The notes: generated from the letters alone by a model not told the origin. DNA of 64,000 bases from Prevotella sp. HUN102 (GCF_000688375.1 NZ_JIAF01000004.1:2264890-2328889), one strand, 5' to 3'. Counted from the stretch's first letter, positions 24,666 through 33,318 are shown. Translations and numbers: made by a program.

Positions 24666-26087
24666 ATGAGTGTTATTGATTTATTTTTTAGCAAATTCAA
24701 AACGGCTGTTGGCTACCAGCAATCGTTTGAGGAGCTTGTAAATGCTGGCAACATCGGAGGTGCGTTATCCTTAATGAGTAACGACAATATCGAGCAAACA
24801 AAAGCTCTCAAAGAATATAACATTGAAACGCACCCTATTATGGAGCGTATGGATAAGGCTACTTTTGATAAGAACGGCAATTTTACAGGCTGGGTTAAAA
24901 GGTGGAAACTCCCACTCTCCTATCCAAAGTACATTAACGAAATGGCTGTTGTTTTCATTTATGGTCGCCCTGTACAGTGGGTACAATGCTCAAAGGAAAC
25001 GGATAGGGCTTACAAGGCTTATACCGACTTTATAGATGATACACACTTTAACGCACGCATTAGGCAGGCAAAGCGTTTGGCAGGTGCAGAGAAAAAGAGT
25101 GCATTGCTCTTTCACTGTTACCGCAACAAGGAGGGTAAAGCTGATTGCCTCATTAAGGTATTGGCAAAATCGCTGGGCGATGATATTTACTACATTAAAG
25201 ACCAGTACGACCGCCTATTGTACTTTGCACGAGGCTATTACCTAAGAGATAGAGGTAATAGCACAAGCTATTATGTGGATATATACACCGACAACTACAC
25301 ATACCATTGCAAACGTGCCTCTATGGGCTGGGAGGTTGAACAAGAAATCAACTATGCAGGTAAAAAGCCTATTATACTCTTTGAGCAGGAAAAGGAATGG
25401 GACGGAGCTACTGCCATTATGGAACGCCAAGAGTATATGAAAAGCCGTACAGCCGATGTAAACGACTATATGGCAGACCCTGCACTGGTGGCTACTGCTG
25501 ATGTTGTAAAGGGTTTGCCCGAAAAGGACACAGAAAACAAATTGTATGTGCTGGGAGAAAAGGGAGAGCTTAAATACCTTGTACCCGATACGGCTAATGA
25601 GCTTAAAAAGCAAGAGAGCGAGGATAACGAAAGGCATATCTTCCGCAATACCTTTACGCCTAACATTGATTTCGATACGATGAGCAAGCTAACCAACGTA
25701 TCTGCTAAGGCTCTAAAACAAATGATGGTGCTTGCAGAGGTAAAAGCCTCTATGCGTAAGGAAACACACGATGATTACCTCAAGCGTACAGCCAACCTCA
25801 TTATAGCTATACTTGCCAATGTTACCAACATTGAGCTGTACGATGAGCTTATGAAGCTCAAAGTAAAGCACGAGTACCAAGAGCCATTTGGAGAGGATAT
25901 TGTTGAGGCTATGACAACTGCAATTAAGGTTAAGCAAGCAGGTGGTTTGAGTACCGAAACATTTGTTGAGATTAACCCAATGGTAAGAGATAAGCAGTTG
26001 GAGAAAGAGCGCATCAAGAAAGAGGAGGAAGAGAAAGAGGCAAAAGAGGCAGAAACGGCAAAAAATAGCGTATTCAATTACGAGTAA
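24666..26087 (+). CDS. Phage portal protein (SPP1 gp6-like)
   Basis: 473 residues. The stretch around PLSYPKYINEMAVVFIYGRPV, the long alpha/beta core and the C-terminal LEKERIKKEEEEKEAKEAE tail match portal proteins of siphophages. It forms the dodecameric channel for DNA packaging and tail attachment. The MuF head protein follows, the usual order. Terminase genes are normally directly upstream; none are here. Confidence 0.8.
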   Translation: MSVIDLFFSKFKTAVGYQQSFEELVNAGNIGGALSLMSNDNIEQTKALKEYNIETHPIMERMDKATFDKNGNFTGWVKRWKLPLSYPKYINEMAVVFIYGRPVQWVQCSKETDRAYKAYTDFIDDTHFNARIRQAKRLAGAEKKSALLFHCYRNKEGKADCLIKVLAKSLGDDIYYIKDQYDRLLYFARGYYLRDRGNSTSYYVDIYTDNYTYHCKRASMGWEVEQEINYAGKKPIILFEQEKEWDGATAIMERQEYMKSRTADVNDYMADPALVATADVVKGLPEKDTENKLYVLGEKGELKYLVPDTANELKKQESEDNERHIFRNTFTPNIDFDTMSKLTNVSAKALKQMMVLAEVKASMRKETHDDYLKRTANLIIAILANVTNIELYDELMKLKVKHEYQEPFGEDIVEAMTTAIKVKQAGGLSTETFVEINPMVRDKQLEKERIKKEEEEKEAKEAETAKNSVFNYE

Positions 26088-26136
26088 TAAAACTTTTTTG
26101 CGCTGGTGCTACTATTTATAAACAAACACTTATACA

Positions 26137-29100
26137 ATGGCAAAATTAGATTATAAAGACATATACTCTAAACTGGGCAAGCGTACCGAGTGGTATGCGC
26201 TTGCCGTGCGTGATACCTTCCAGAAGCGCATAAGCGAAATAGTGGCTATGTGTGAGGAGCTGGATATTAACGAGGATAAGCCATTTGCATTTGCGGATTA
26301 TAAAGATATAGCACCAGCCGTTCAAGCCAAGCTAAGGCAACTATATAGCGAGGTGTACCAATCCTTGCGAGGTAACATTGTAAGGGAGTGGAACTATGCC
26401 AACGACACAACCGATAAGCTGGTTAAGGGCTTGTTTGGCAAACATAGCATAGAGGATAAGCACTATGCACGCTATTTTCAGCGCAACAAAGAGGCTATGA
26501 ACAGCTTTTTTGAGCGCAGGCAGGACGGGCTGAATCTCTCCCAACGTGTTTGGCAGTATGTAGGGCAAGCTAAAACAGACCTTGAGGTGGCACTTGATTT
26601 GGGTATAGGGCAAGGGTTAAGCTCTGACACGCTCAATCGCAAGGTTAAGCAGTACCTTAATAACCCCGATGACCTCTTCCGTAGATTCCGTTATAAGGTT
26701 GGAGAGGACGAGGAGGGCAACCCTATTTATGGGCGCAAATGGAAACGCAGGAGGTATGATAAGGAAACAGATACCTTTTACTGGGTGGACGATAACCCAA
26801 AGAATTACCATACTGGGCAAGGTGTGTATAGGAGCAGTTACAAGAACGCTATGCGTTTGGCAAGAACTGAAACTAATATGGCTTACAGGACAGCCGACAT
26901 TACACGCTGGCAACAAATGGAGTTTGTGCTGGGCTATGAGGTAAAACTAAGCCATAACCACCCTTGTACTGATATATGCGATGATTTGCAGGGTAAGTAC
27001 CCCAAAGGGTTTGTTTTTAAGGGCTGGCATCCTCACTGCTATTGTTACATTGTGCCTATACTCTGCAAAGATAGCGAGCTGGGACAGCTAACAGAGACTA
27101 TACTTAACGGAGAGGACACAAGTGCGTTTGCACCTGCTGGTATAATTACAGATGTACCAGCAGGCTTTACTGGTTGGATAGCAAATAATGAGGAGCGCAT
27201 ACGAAGTGCAGCCTCTTTGCCTTACTTTATAACTGATAATTACAAGAATGGAGAAATAGACAAAGGTTTTAAGTGGTTAAGGGAGCATAAAAATGAGGCT
27301 GGGCTGGCAAACTTTAAGAAAGTATTAGCCAATAAAGAGTTGCAGCTTGATGCTATAAACAAAGTGCAACCGCTCACAGCTAAGGAGTTTGCAGAATGTA
27401 GCAATTATGTTGAAGCTGGCAAAGCAGGAGGTTTCCCTATTTGCACAACCCCACCAGCAACAGGCGTGCAGTTTGAGGAGTTAAGCAAGTTGGCAGACAA
27501 AGAAGAATTGGCTGCTATAATGCAAGAGGCTGCTAAGGGTAATAACACCCTCTCAACATATATAAACACAAAAGAGCTTGCAGAGTTGGAAAAGATAGCC
27601 ACTCAAGCTAAGTTTGCAAGCAAAACAGAGGTACAATTTGTAGCCGTATTAGATAATGATGCGCTGGGAGCTGCAATAAAGGGCGACACAGGCTTATTTG
27701 CCAGCAGTCGGTATATTGGTACGAATTATAGTAATTTATGCTCTGTTGCGCTTGAAAATGGCTCTATCGCTGCTGATACAGGTGCAACGTGTGTTATAAA
27801 GCTACCTGCTGGCAGTAGATACCTACAAACTACTATTGGAGGAGAACATACGGCAATGCTCCTACCTAATACTAAACTCAAAGTAACAGGCAAGGAGGTT
27901 AAGGCTATTACCCACGCAGGCAAGACTACCAATATAACGCATTATACGTTGGAGGTGGTAAACGATGGGAGCAGCTTTGTAAAGAGTATTGCAGAGATTA
28001 AAACACAAGTTGAGGCAGAGGTTACAGCATATAAGAAAGCTGTTAAGGCTGCCAACAATGTTATAAACGCAGCCAATAAATGGCATTATGGTTTACTGGG
28101 CGTTGATACAGCACCACTACAAGCAATCGTTAAGAGCGAGAGCAGCATAGAAATTAGCAAGGCTACTAAGGTGTTGGCAAAAGAGATGGCAGGGGCTAAG
28201 AAGCTGGCACTTGCAGAGTATGAGAATATGCCTAACCTGTATGGGCTTACATTGGAGTTTGGAGAGGCTAATGCAAAGGTATTTATGGAGAACTGGGCAA
28301 AGCACATCGGCAAGTCAAGCATTTATGACACCGATGAGCTATTCCTTAAAAAGGTTATCCAAAAGGAGTTGTATTATGCCAAACTCAACCCTAACAAATA
28401 CCCTACAACCCAAAAGTTTATATATTTCTTTGAGAAGCTGGAGGAGCAATATAATACAAAGATTGCTATAAAAGCTCTGCAACCCGATGTTGATGCAGCC
28501 ATTGTTTTTGCTCAAACAACAAAAAGTACAAAGGTAAAAACATTAGTAGCAGAATTACAGCAACTAATGAGCAGCCAAATGCTTGATGAGAGTGCTATTA
28601 AGGCTAAGTTAGAAACAGCACAAAAAGAAATTGATAGGTTAAACAAAGAGCGTTTAGCACGCCTAATTAAAAAAGGTATTGGCAAAGGGAGTACAAGTAA
28701 ATATGATATGACATCGGTGTACTCTGCACAAGAGGCAAAAGAGTATAACCGACTGCACGCTGAATTTCAAAAAGCACTCTTAAATAATAATGGAGATTAT
28801 CGAGCAAGTGCAGTTCTACAAGCTCAAAATGCTTTGGCTGATTATGTAACAGATTTGGGTGTAAAGTACCAAAGTATTAACCCAAAATTGCCACATATAG
28901 GAGGCTATACAGATGCAGAGGTTAAGAAAGCCATAAAAGACTATTTAACGCACAAAACCAATACCAATGGTTTTGGAGTGTATAGTGGTTCAATAGGTGG
29001 AGAGTATGAAAGTGCAGCCTGTGAAAGTTATGCTAAAAAAATAGGGCTACCAGCAAAAGAACTCTCTATATTACGTAGGTACACAGCAGGTAGTAACTTT

Positions 29101-29589
29101 GTTAATGAGTATGCGTATAAAGCTGACGATTGGATAAACTGGGCAATGCCAAAAATGAAACAAGCTGGTGTATATCATGAATTTGTAAAGCTCATAGAGG
29201 ACTACCTAAAAGCCTATAATGGTGTGTGTGAAAAGATGCCAAGATACAATAGCCATACATATAGAGGGGTGCGTTTAAGCAAACCTGCTGCACAACAAAT
29301 GTTGGCAGATATACAGAGTGCTTATAACAGTGGCAAGGAATGGATTAGTTTAAACCCTATGAGTACAACAAGGGATATACGAGTAGCCGATGGGTTTGGT
29401 ACAGATTTAACCTTTCTTGTAAGAGGTAAAACAGGTGTTGATGTTAATCCTATTAGCCGTTTTATGGGAGAGGACGAATATGTATTTAGAGCTGGTAGCA
29501 AATTCCGTGTATTGAGGGTGTACAAAGCTACTAAGCCCGACATTGCAAGAGTTGGTAGCTGGTGTGTTGAGTTAGAAGAAATACTTTAA
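26137..29589 (+). CDS. MuF-type minor head protein fused to an ADP-ribosyltransferase
   Basis: 1150 residues. Residues about 100-320 are a minor head/MuF domain, with LARTETNMAYRTADITRW and the His/Cys-rich HNHPCTDICDD and HPHCYCY. Residues 499-620 resemble a degenerate ADP-ribosyltransferase-like beta domain (CVIKLPAGSRYL, MLLPNTKLKV). Residues 640-950 are helical. The C-terminal domain (about 950-1150) has the R-S-E signature of ADP-ribosyltransferases: YRGVRL (R1043), MSTTRD (S1076-T-T) and GEDEYVF (E1112-x-E1114), then FRAGSKFRVL. Such domains modify proteins using NAD+. MuF-ART fusions are known polymorphic-toxin forms; virion delivery is an inference. A glycohydrolase that could reverse the modification is encoded at 32539-33318. 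Confidence 0.85.
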   Translation: MAKLDYKDIYSKLGKRTEWYALAVRDTFQKRISEIVAMCEELDINEDKPFAFADYKDIAPAVQAKLRQLYSEVYQSLRGNIVREWNYANDTTDKLVKGLFGKHSIEDKHYARYFQRNKEAMNSFFERRQDGLNLSQRVWQYVGQAKTDLEVALDLGIGQGLSSDTLNRKVKQYLNNPDDLFRRFRYKVGEDEEGNPIYGRKWKRRRYDKETDTFYWVDDNPKNYHTGQGVYRSSYKNAMRLARTETNMAYRTADITRWQQMEFVLGYEVKLSHNHPCTDICDDLQGKYPKGFVFKGWHPHCYCYIVPILCKDSELGQLTETILNGEDTSAFAPAGIITDVPAGFTGWIANNEERIRSAASLPYFITDNYKNGEIDKGFKWLREHKNEAGLANFKKVLANKELQLDAINKVQPLTAKEFAECSNYVEAGKAGGFPICTTPPATGVQFEELSKLADKEELAAIMQEAAKGNNTLSTYINTKELAELEKIATQAKFASKTEVQFVAVLDNDALGAAIKGDTGLFASSRYIGTNYSNLCSVALENGSIAADTGATCVIKLPAGSRYLQTTIGGEHTAMLLPNTKLKVTGKEVKAITHAGKTTNITHYTLEVVNDGSSFVKSIAEIKTQVEAEVTAYKKAVKAANNVINAANKWHYGLLGVDTAPLQAIVKSESSIEISKATKVLAKEMAGAKKLALAEYENMPNLYGLTLEFGEANAKVFMENWAKHIGKSSIYDTDELFLKKVIQKELYYAKLNPNKYPTTQKFIYFFEKLEEQYNTKIAIKALQPDVDAAIVFAQTTKSTKVKTLVAELQQLMSSQMLDESAIKAKLETAQKEIDRLNKERLARLIKKGIGKGSTSKYDMTSVYSAQEAKEYNRLHAEFQKALLNNNGDYRASAVLQAQNALADYVTDLGVKYQSINPKLPHIGGYTDAEVKKAIKDYLTHKTNTNGFGVYSGSIGGEYESAACESYAKKIGLPAKELSILRRYTAGSNFVNEYAYKADDWINWAMPKMKQAGVYHEFVKLIEDYLKAYNGVCEKMPRYNSHTYRGVRLSKPAAQQMLADIQSAYNSGKEWISLNPMSTTRDIRVADGFGTDLTFLVRGKTGVDVNPISRFMGEDEYVFRAGSKFRVLRVYKATKPDIARVGSWCVELEEIL

Positions 29590-29591
29590 CG

Positions 29592-29629
29592 AGAATACCC
29601 GAAGCGTGTATTACTGCTTCGGGTATTCT
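29592..29629. terminator. Bidirectional terminator
   Basis: AGAATACCCGAAGC (29592-29605) and GCTTCGGGTATTCT (29616-29629) are perfect arms. It lies between two convergent genes, 3 bp after the MuF gene stop, and overlaps the end of the leftward gene. Confidence 0.85.
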
Positions 29630-30249
29630 GCCATATAGCTTGTTTGCTCCAATACGATTTGTTGAGGCTCTGTAAAATGTAGGCTATTAGCCTCTATGTT
29701 ACACAAATACCCTTTAAGGTGTTGAGTAAATACCTCTATACTGGGCATATTGCCAAAATGCTGTTTGAGGTACATAAATTCAAAATCCCACCAAAAGCCA
29801 GCATTTACCTCTTTGTCTGATTTTAAGTAAGACCAAGGATTTGTAGCCTCTCCTTTATACCATCTAAAATATGTTGGATAATCCTTTGTTACCTCAAATT
29901 GAGGATTATAAAACCTCTCCTCTATACCGTGTTTATACAAGTACTCAACCCATAACTTACAGCCATTTTTAATGAGTTTATGAGCAAAAGAATGAGTAGA
30001 GAACTCCAATATTGCATCTATAATGTTTGCAAATTCTTTTTGAGGCTCTTTGTATTTTTCAAAGAAGTATGCAGGATTACGCTCCTCCAATTTGCTATAT
30101 TTTTCAGCTCCATTAACCCAGTAGTATTCCACATACCAAAACATTGCAGCTATTTCATTATAGCGCATACACCAAGCCCCTTGTTTGTCGTTTACCTCCT
30201 CAAAAGGATTGGTATGCTCTCCTTTGTAGTACCTATATTCTTTATCCAT
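29611..30249 (-). CDS. Unknown protein with internal repeat, convergent with the ADP-ribosyltransferase gene
   Basis: 212 residues from ATG at 30249 (MDKEYRYYKGE); an ATG at 30258 is an alternative. YRYYKGEHTNPFE (about 4-16) and FRWYKGEATNPWS (about 128-140) are related, each followed by an aromatic-rich helix, so it is probably a two-repeat protein. It is cytosolic by appearance. Its place beside the toxin-like gene makes it a candidate immunity protein, but KilA-N is on the same side and other roles are open. Confidence 0.65.
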   Translation of the reverse strand: MDKEYRYYKGEHTNPFEEVNDKQGAWCMRYNEIAAMFWYVEYYWVNGAEKYSKLEERNPAYFFEKYKEPQKEFANIIDAILEFSTHSFAHKLIKNGCKLWVEYLYKHGIEERFYNPQFEVTKDYPTYFRWYKGEATNPWSYLKSDKEVNAGFWWDFEFMYLKQHFGNMPSIEVFTQHLKGYLCNIEANSLHFTEPQQIVLEQTSYMAEYPKQ

Positions 30250-30274
30250 CGCCTGCAAAGTTAGTCTAAATAAA

Positions 30275-31111
30275 TCATTTACGCTCTATCATTGGTAATA
30301 TATTGTGTTTTTTAAGCTCCTCATACAAAAATAAACGCCCTTTTTGTCGCCATTCTGTATGCTGTACTGTACCAATAGTACCATTGTGATGTGTTATTTG
30401 TATTGTTTTGCTATGTACAAATCCCATACTTATGTATGGAGAGTAAAGTACCCACTGTTTATTTACTTTACGCTGTATTTTGAGGTCTGCCAGCACCTTG
30501 TTAAAGGCTTTTGCACTCATACCATAGTCCTGTGCTATTTGAGTTATGGTTACAGTTTCCTTGCTACTCAAAATAACCTCTATATAATCCGTTTTCTTTT
30601 GTAGCTCTACAACCTCCGTTGTAAGGCTCTCTATTTGCCTATTCTGAATTGCTATTTGCCTTTGTTGCTCTGTATTTTGTTGGCGCAACATTTTCAATTT
30701 GCTTGCAACCTCTATAATTAGGTCGGGGTTCTCTACAAGCTGCTCAATTGTGGGTTGTGTAGCTGTAAATCCTATTTGGAGTAGCTCCTTAATCCTATCA
30801 TTACACCAAATGGCAAATGCAGGGCTTAACCAGCGTGCAAACTCCAACGCAACATCTTCGTGCATCCAAGTGCCTTGTAGTGATGGACTTCCACCTTTTA
30901 CAACCCTAATGGCTTGAAAATCAGCCGAAACGCTTTTTCTCACTTCGGTTAATGCGTTTATAAACTCTTTTGATGTTTGATTTTGCAACCAATCGCTTGT
31001 GCGCTTTCCAAAAGGTTTTGCCATTTCGGTTGCGTTTACATACAAGCACCCTGTTTCTTTACGAAAACTTACAGGTGCATCGCTGTACTGAAATACGGAT
31101 AAATTACTCAT
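30275..31111 (-). CDS. KilA-N domain phage antirepressor-like protein
   Basis: 278 residues. The KilA-N domain (about 8-110) includes GCLYVNATEMAKPFGKRTSDWL and an FARWLSP segment. Residues 120-170 are a coiled coil; the C-terminal part (about 180-275) has the KilAC pattern (TITQIAQDYGMSAKAFNKVL). Such proteins bind DNA or counteract repressors. It is first gene of a leftward pair under a promoter near 31251-31281, with a large palindrome on top of it. Confidence 0.82.
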   Translation of the reverse strand: MSNLSVFQYSDAPVSFRKETGCLYVNATEMAKPFGKRTSDWLQNQTSKEFINALTEVRKSVSADFQAIRVVKGGSPSLQGTWMHEDVALEFARWLSPAFAIWCNDRIKELLQIGFTATQPTIEQLVENPDLIIEVASKLKMLRQQNTEQQRQIAIQNRQIESLTTEVVELQKKTDYIEVILSSKETVTITQIAQDYGMSAKAFNKVLADLKIQRKVNKQWVLYSPYISMGFVHSKTIQITHHNGTIGTVQHTEWRQKGRLFLYEELKKHNILPMIERK

Positions 31112-31134
31112 ACTGCAAGTGCTTAAAAATAAAC

Positions 31135-31226
31135 AAGGAGCAAAAGCTGTGTGTACTAATGTAGGAGATGTACAACAACAGCTTAAGCTCCTTAATATCC
31201 TTTTGCAGCAATGCAGCTTCTCCTAC
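31135..31226 (-). promoter_or_regulatory. Leader with two mutually exclusive hairpins before the KilA-N gene
   Basis: Pair 1: 31135-31149 with 31179-31193 (13 of 15 bases pair). Pair 2: GTAGGAGA at 31161-31168 with TCTCCTAC at 31219-31226. The left arm of pair 2 is in the loop of pair 1, so they exclude each other or make a pseudoknot. They lie in the untranslated leader of the leftward KilA-N transcript, after its promoter and before its start codon. Confidence 0.45.
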
Positions 31227-31250
31227 CTTACTGCAAATGCTAAACACCTG

Positions 31251-31304
31251 CAAATATAATACAACCTAACTACAACCCAAAAGGTTGTATATACAACTTT
31301 TGGA
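31251..31304 (-). promoter_or_regulatory. Leftward promoter with overlapping 27-bp palindrome
   Basis: On the minus strand, TTTG (plus-strand CAAA at 31278-31281) and TATATTTG (CAAATATA at 31251-31258) are 19 bp apart, a full consensus promoter. CCAAAAGGTTGTA...ACAACTTTTGG at about 31278-31304 is a near-perfect palindrome overlapping the -33 box; further ACAACC units are at 31261 and 31272. This looks like an operator-controlled promoter for the KilA-N gene. Confidence 0.65.
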
Positions 31305-31326
31305 AGTAATCACCATTTAACCCATA

Positions 31327-31659
31327 TTAACTATTTAGGTTGCTTTTAATCTCAAACAAGTTAATAGAAATATTGCTCAAAACATTAAGCACCGCCCAAG
31401 TCGTTATTGAGGACAATAATGTTATAATTGCCATAACAAAGCCCATTGGGTTAAATATCATCTCTTTATGATAGGTATATTTAGGGTTTTGTACCCAACC
31501 CATAGTAACAAGCAATATAATAGCTGCTAAAACTCCTACAACCAGTACAACAACAGCAACCCCTTTGAGTATGCTCTCTGCTGGATAAGATGGCATATCT
31601 TCTTTATTGCCAGTTTTGGGAGTTTCTTGCACGCCAAGAATTTGGTTCGTATCTTCCAT
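31327..31659 (-). CDS. Small membrane protein
   Basis: 110 residues from ATG at 31659 (MEDTNQILG). Two hydrophobic segments (about 30-55 and 70-97). Cytosolic N-terminus is polar. With the next two genes it forms a small membrane/envelope group in the lysogenic island, the kind of cargo that often gives superinfection exclusion; that role is inferred only. Confidence 0.6.
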   Translation of the reverse strand: MEDTNQILGVQETPKTGNKEDMPSYPAESILKGVAVVVLVVGVLAAIILLVTMGWVQNPKYTYHKEMIFNPMGFVMAIITLLSSITTWAVLNVLSNISINLFEIKSNLNS

Positions 31660-31660
31660 T

Positions 31661-31858
31661 TTAATTTTGGTTTTTATATAATTTGTAGAAAAACAAAGCG
31701 ATAAGACTATATGCAACTAAATGAGCAGCATTGTTTACCAGTATAGTAGTAGCATTCCACGTAGCCCCTGTGATATTATGTACAAAAGAAAACATAGCGC
31801 AAAGTAGCAGTAACATCACACCAACCAATGCTAACAATGTGTAAGTTTTTAATTTCAT
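31661..31858 (-). CDS. Small two-helix membrane protein
   Basis: 65 residues: hydrophobic segments at about 6-25 and 43-60, with NITGATWNAT between. It ends 1 bp before the next gene's start. Unknown function. Confidence 0.55.
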   Translation of the reverse strand: MKLKTYTLLALVGVMLLLLCAMFSFVHNITGATWNATTILVNNAAHLVAYSLIALFFYKLYKNQN

Positions 31859-31867
31859 AGATTTATG

Positions 31868-32200
31868 TTATTTATTGATGTTAGTATATGAAACAGTAGC
31901 TTTGCCATTTACAAAACGGAGTGTGTCAGAAAACAATCCAGCCCCTTTTTGGTCTTTTGCAAATATATGGAAATACTCAAGACTTGTATTTACAGTAAAA
32001 GATTGCCCAGTTTCTATTTTACCTGCATCTTGATACCCCTTACTCTCCCCCTTTGCTGTTTCGTGGAATAAAACGTGTGTATTATACCAAGTTATACCAC
32101 TTAAATTAGTAATGGTTTTTAGCTCTGTTTCTTCCTTTGAGCAAGAAACAAAAGCCAAACATAGCCCTATGAGGCTAAAAATAAAAAATAATCTCTTCAT
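31868..32200 (-). CDS. Small lipoprotein
   Basis: 110 residues from ATG at 32200 (MKRLFFIFSLIGLCLAFVSC). Lipobox FVSC gives an anchored mature protein of about 91 residues with a beta-rich pattern. It leads the leftward group of three envelope genes. Likely expressed in lysogens from the promoter at 32483-32514. Confidence 0.65.
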   Translation of the reverse strand: MKRLFFIFSLIGLCLAFVSCSKEETELKTITNLSGITWYNTHVLFHETAKGESKGYQDAGKIETGQSFTVNTSLEYFHIFAKDQKGAGLFSDTLRFVNGKATVSYTNINK

Positions 32201-32275
32201 AGTTTTTATTCTTTGTTTAACGTTTGTAATTTTACCTCTCCTACTGGTAAGCTCAACAAAGGTGCTAAACGCAGA

Positions 32276-32423
32276 AACGTAGAGCCGTACCATTCGCTGT
32301 CGAGGTTCACCACAAACCTACCTATCCGTTGGTGCAAGCTCTACGTTATGAGTAGATACAATTTGCCCATTGGATAGGTATATAGCCTGTATTCTTTTCG
32401 AGGTGGTGATTTCGACAGCGAAT
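32276..32423 (-). ncRNA. Pseudoknot-capable structured region, possible non-coding RNA
   Basis: Three perfect or near-perfect pairings: 32292-32303 with 32412-32423 (ATTCGCTGTCGA / TCGACAGCGAAT) extended by TCACCAC (32307-32313) with GTGGTGA (32403-32409); ACCTATCC (32320-32327) with GGATAGGT (32372-32379); and AACGTAGAGC (32276-32285) with GCTCTACGTT (32338-32347), which crosses the first two. It fills a 339-bp gene-free stretch and follows a leftward promoter. It may be a stable RNA or a leader of the lipoprotein gene; no known RNA family recognised. Confidence 0.5.
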
Positions 32424-32482
32424 TGGCTATAATGTATGTATGCTGTAAGAGTTGAGTACAAACCTCAAACCCAAACATGCTG

Positions 32483-32514
32483 CAAAGATAGCTCTATTTA
32501 TTGAGTACTCCAAA
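32483..32514 (-). promoter_or_regulatory. Leftward promoter before the structured region
   Basis: Minus strand TTTG (CAAA at 32511-32514) and TATCTTTG (CAAAGATA at 32483-32490) are 20 bp apart. Transcription would begin near 32476 and run through the structured region to the lipoprotein gene. Confidence 0.65.
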
Positions 32515-32538
32515 CAAATGCACCGTATAATAGTAAAA

Positions 32539-33318
32539 CTACACAAAACGTTGATAGAATCTAATCAAAATATCGTGCAAGTCGGCTGGTAATGCCATAA
32601 GTGCAGCCTGCATAAACTCTGTTGGCATATTCTCTGTGCCATAGCCAGCCTCTGCAATACCACCTGTAATACAACCCAGCGTATCAGCATCGCCTCCGAG
32701 CGAAACAGCGAGCCTTACCGCATCTTCAAAGTCTTTGCTCTCAATATAGCACTTTATTGCTTGTGGTACTGTTTCCATACAACTTTCATTAAACCTGTAT
32801 GTAGGGCGTATCTCATCAAGCGTAAAACTCAAATCATAGCTAAACTGTTGCTCTATCTTCTGCTTAATCTCCTCCTTTGAGCATCGTTTGCGTGCCATAA
32901 AAATTGCAGTAGCAGTGGCAACAGCCCCCTTAATACCCTCTGTGTGGTTATGTGTACACTCTGCACTTTTATAAGCCTCCATTTGCACCTCCTCTAAGCT
33001 ATTAAAAGCCCAGCCAATAGCACCAACACGCATTGCAGAGCCATTACCAAAGCTATTATATGGTTGAGGCGTTGGAGAGGCTAACCAAGCACTAAAAGAG
33101 CCACCATACGCCCCTTTGGGATTGGGGTACTTGCGCCCCCAGTACCTCATACGCTCTGCATAAGGTTGATTGCGCATAATTGCCTCTGCTATGGCTAAGC
33201 TCATAATGCTATCATCTGTTATCTCACTACCGTTAGGCATAAACTCAAAATTATAATCCTTTGTTGGCTTAAACTCGTATGTACTACCAGCCAAATCTCC
33301 AATTACTGAACCTATCAT
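32539..33318 (-). CDS. ADP-ribosylglycohydrolase
   Basis: 259 residues. Metal-binding motifs of the DraG/ARH fold are present: GDLAGSTYE (about 7-15), ITDDSIMSLA (about 33-42) and GGDADTLGCITGG (about 208-220). The family removes ADP-ribose from protein side chains or nucleic acids. All expected acidic ligands are visible. It is the last gene of the leftward operon from 35897. The same prophage encodes an ADP-ribosyltransferase domain in its head protein, so it may reverse that modification, or counter a host defence that uses ADP-ribosylation. Overlaps the preceding gene by 4 bp. Confidence 0.87.
   Translation of the reverse strand: MIGSVIGDLAGSTYEFKPTKDYNFEFMPNGSEITDDSIMSLAIAEAIMRNQPYAERMRYWGRKYPNPKGAYGGSFSAWLASPTPQPYNSFGNGSAMRVGAIGWAFNSLEEVQMEAYKSAECTHNHTEGIKGAVATATAIFMARKRCSKEEIKQKIEQQFSYDLSFTLDEIRPTYRFNESCMETVPQAIKCYIESKDFEDAVRLAVSLGGDADTLGCITGGIAEAGYGTENMPTEFMQAALMALPADLHDILIRFYQRFV

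Noticed and set aside
32276..32423. tRNA or tmRNA
   Set aside because: The pairing pattern has no cloverleaf and no T-loop sequence.
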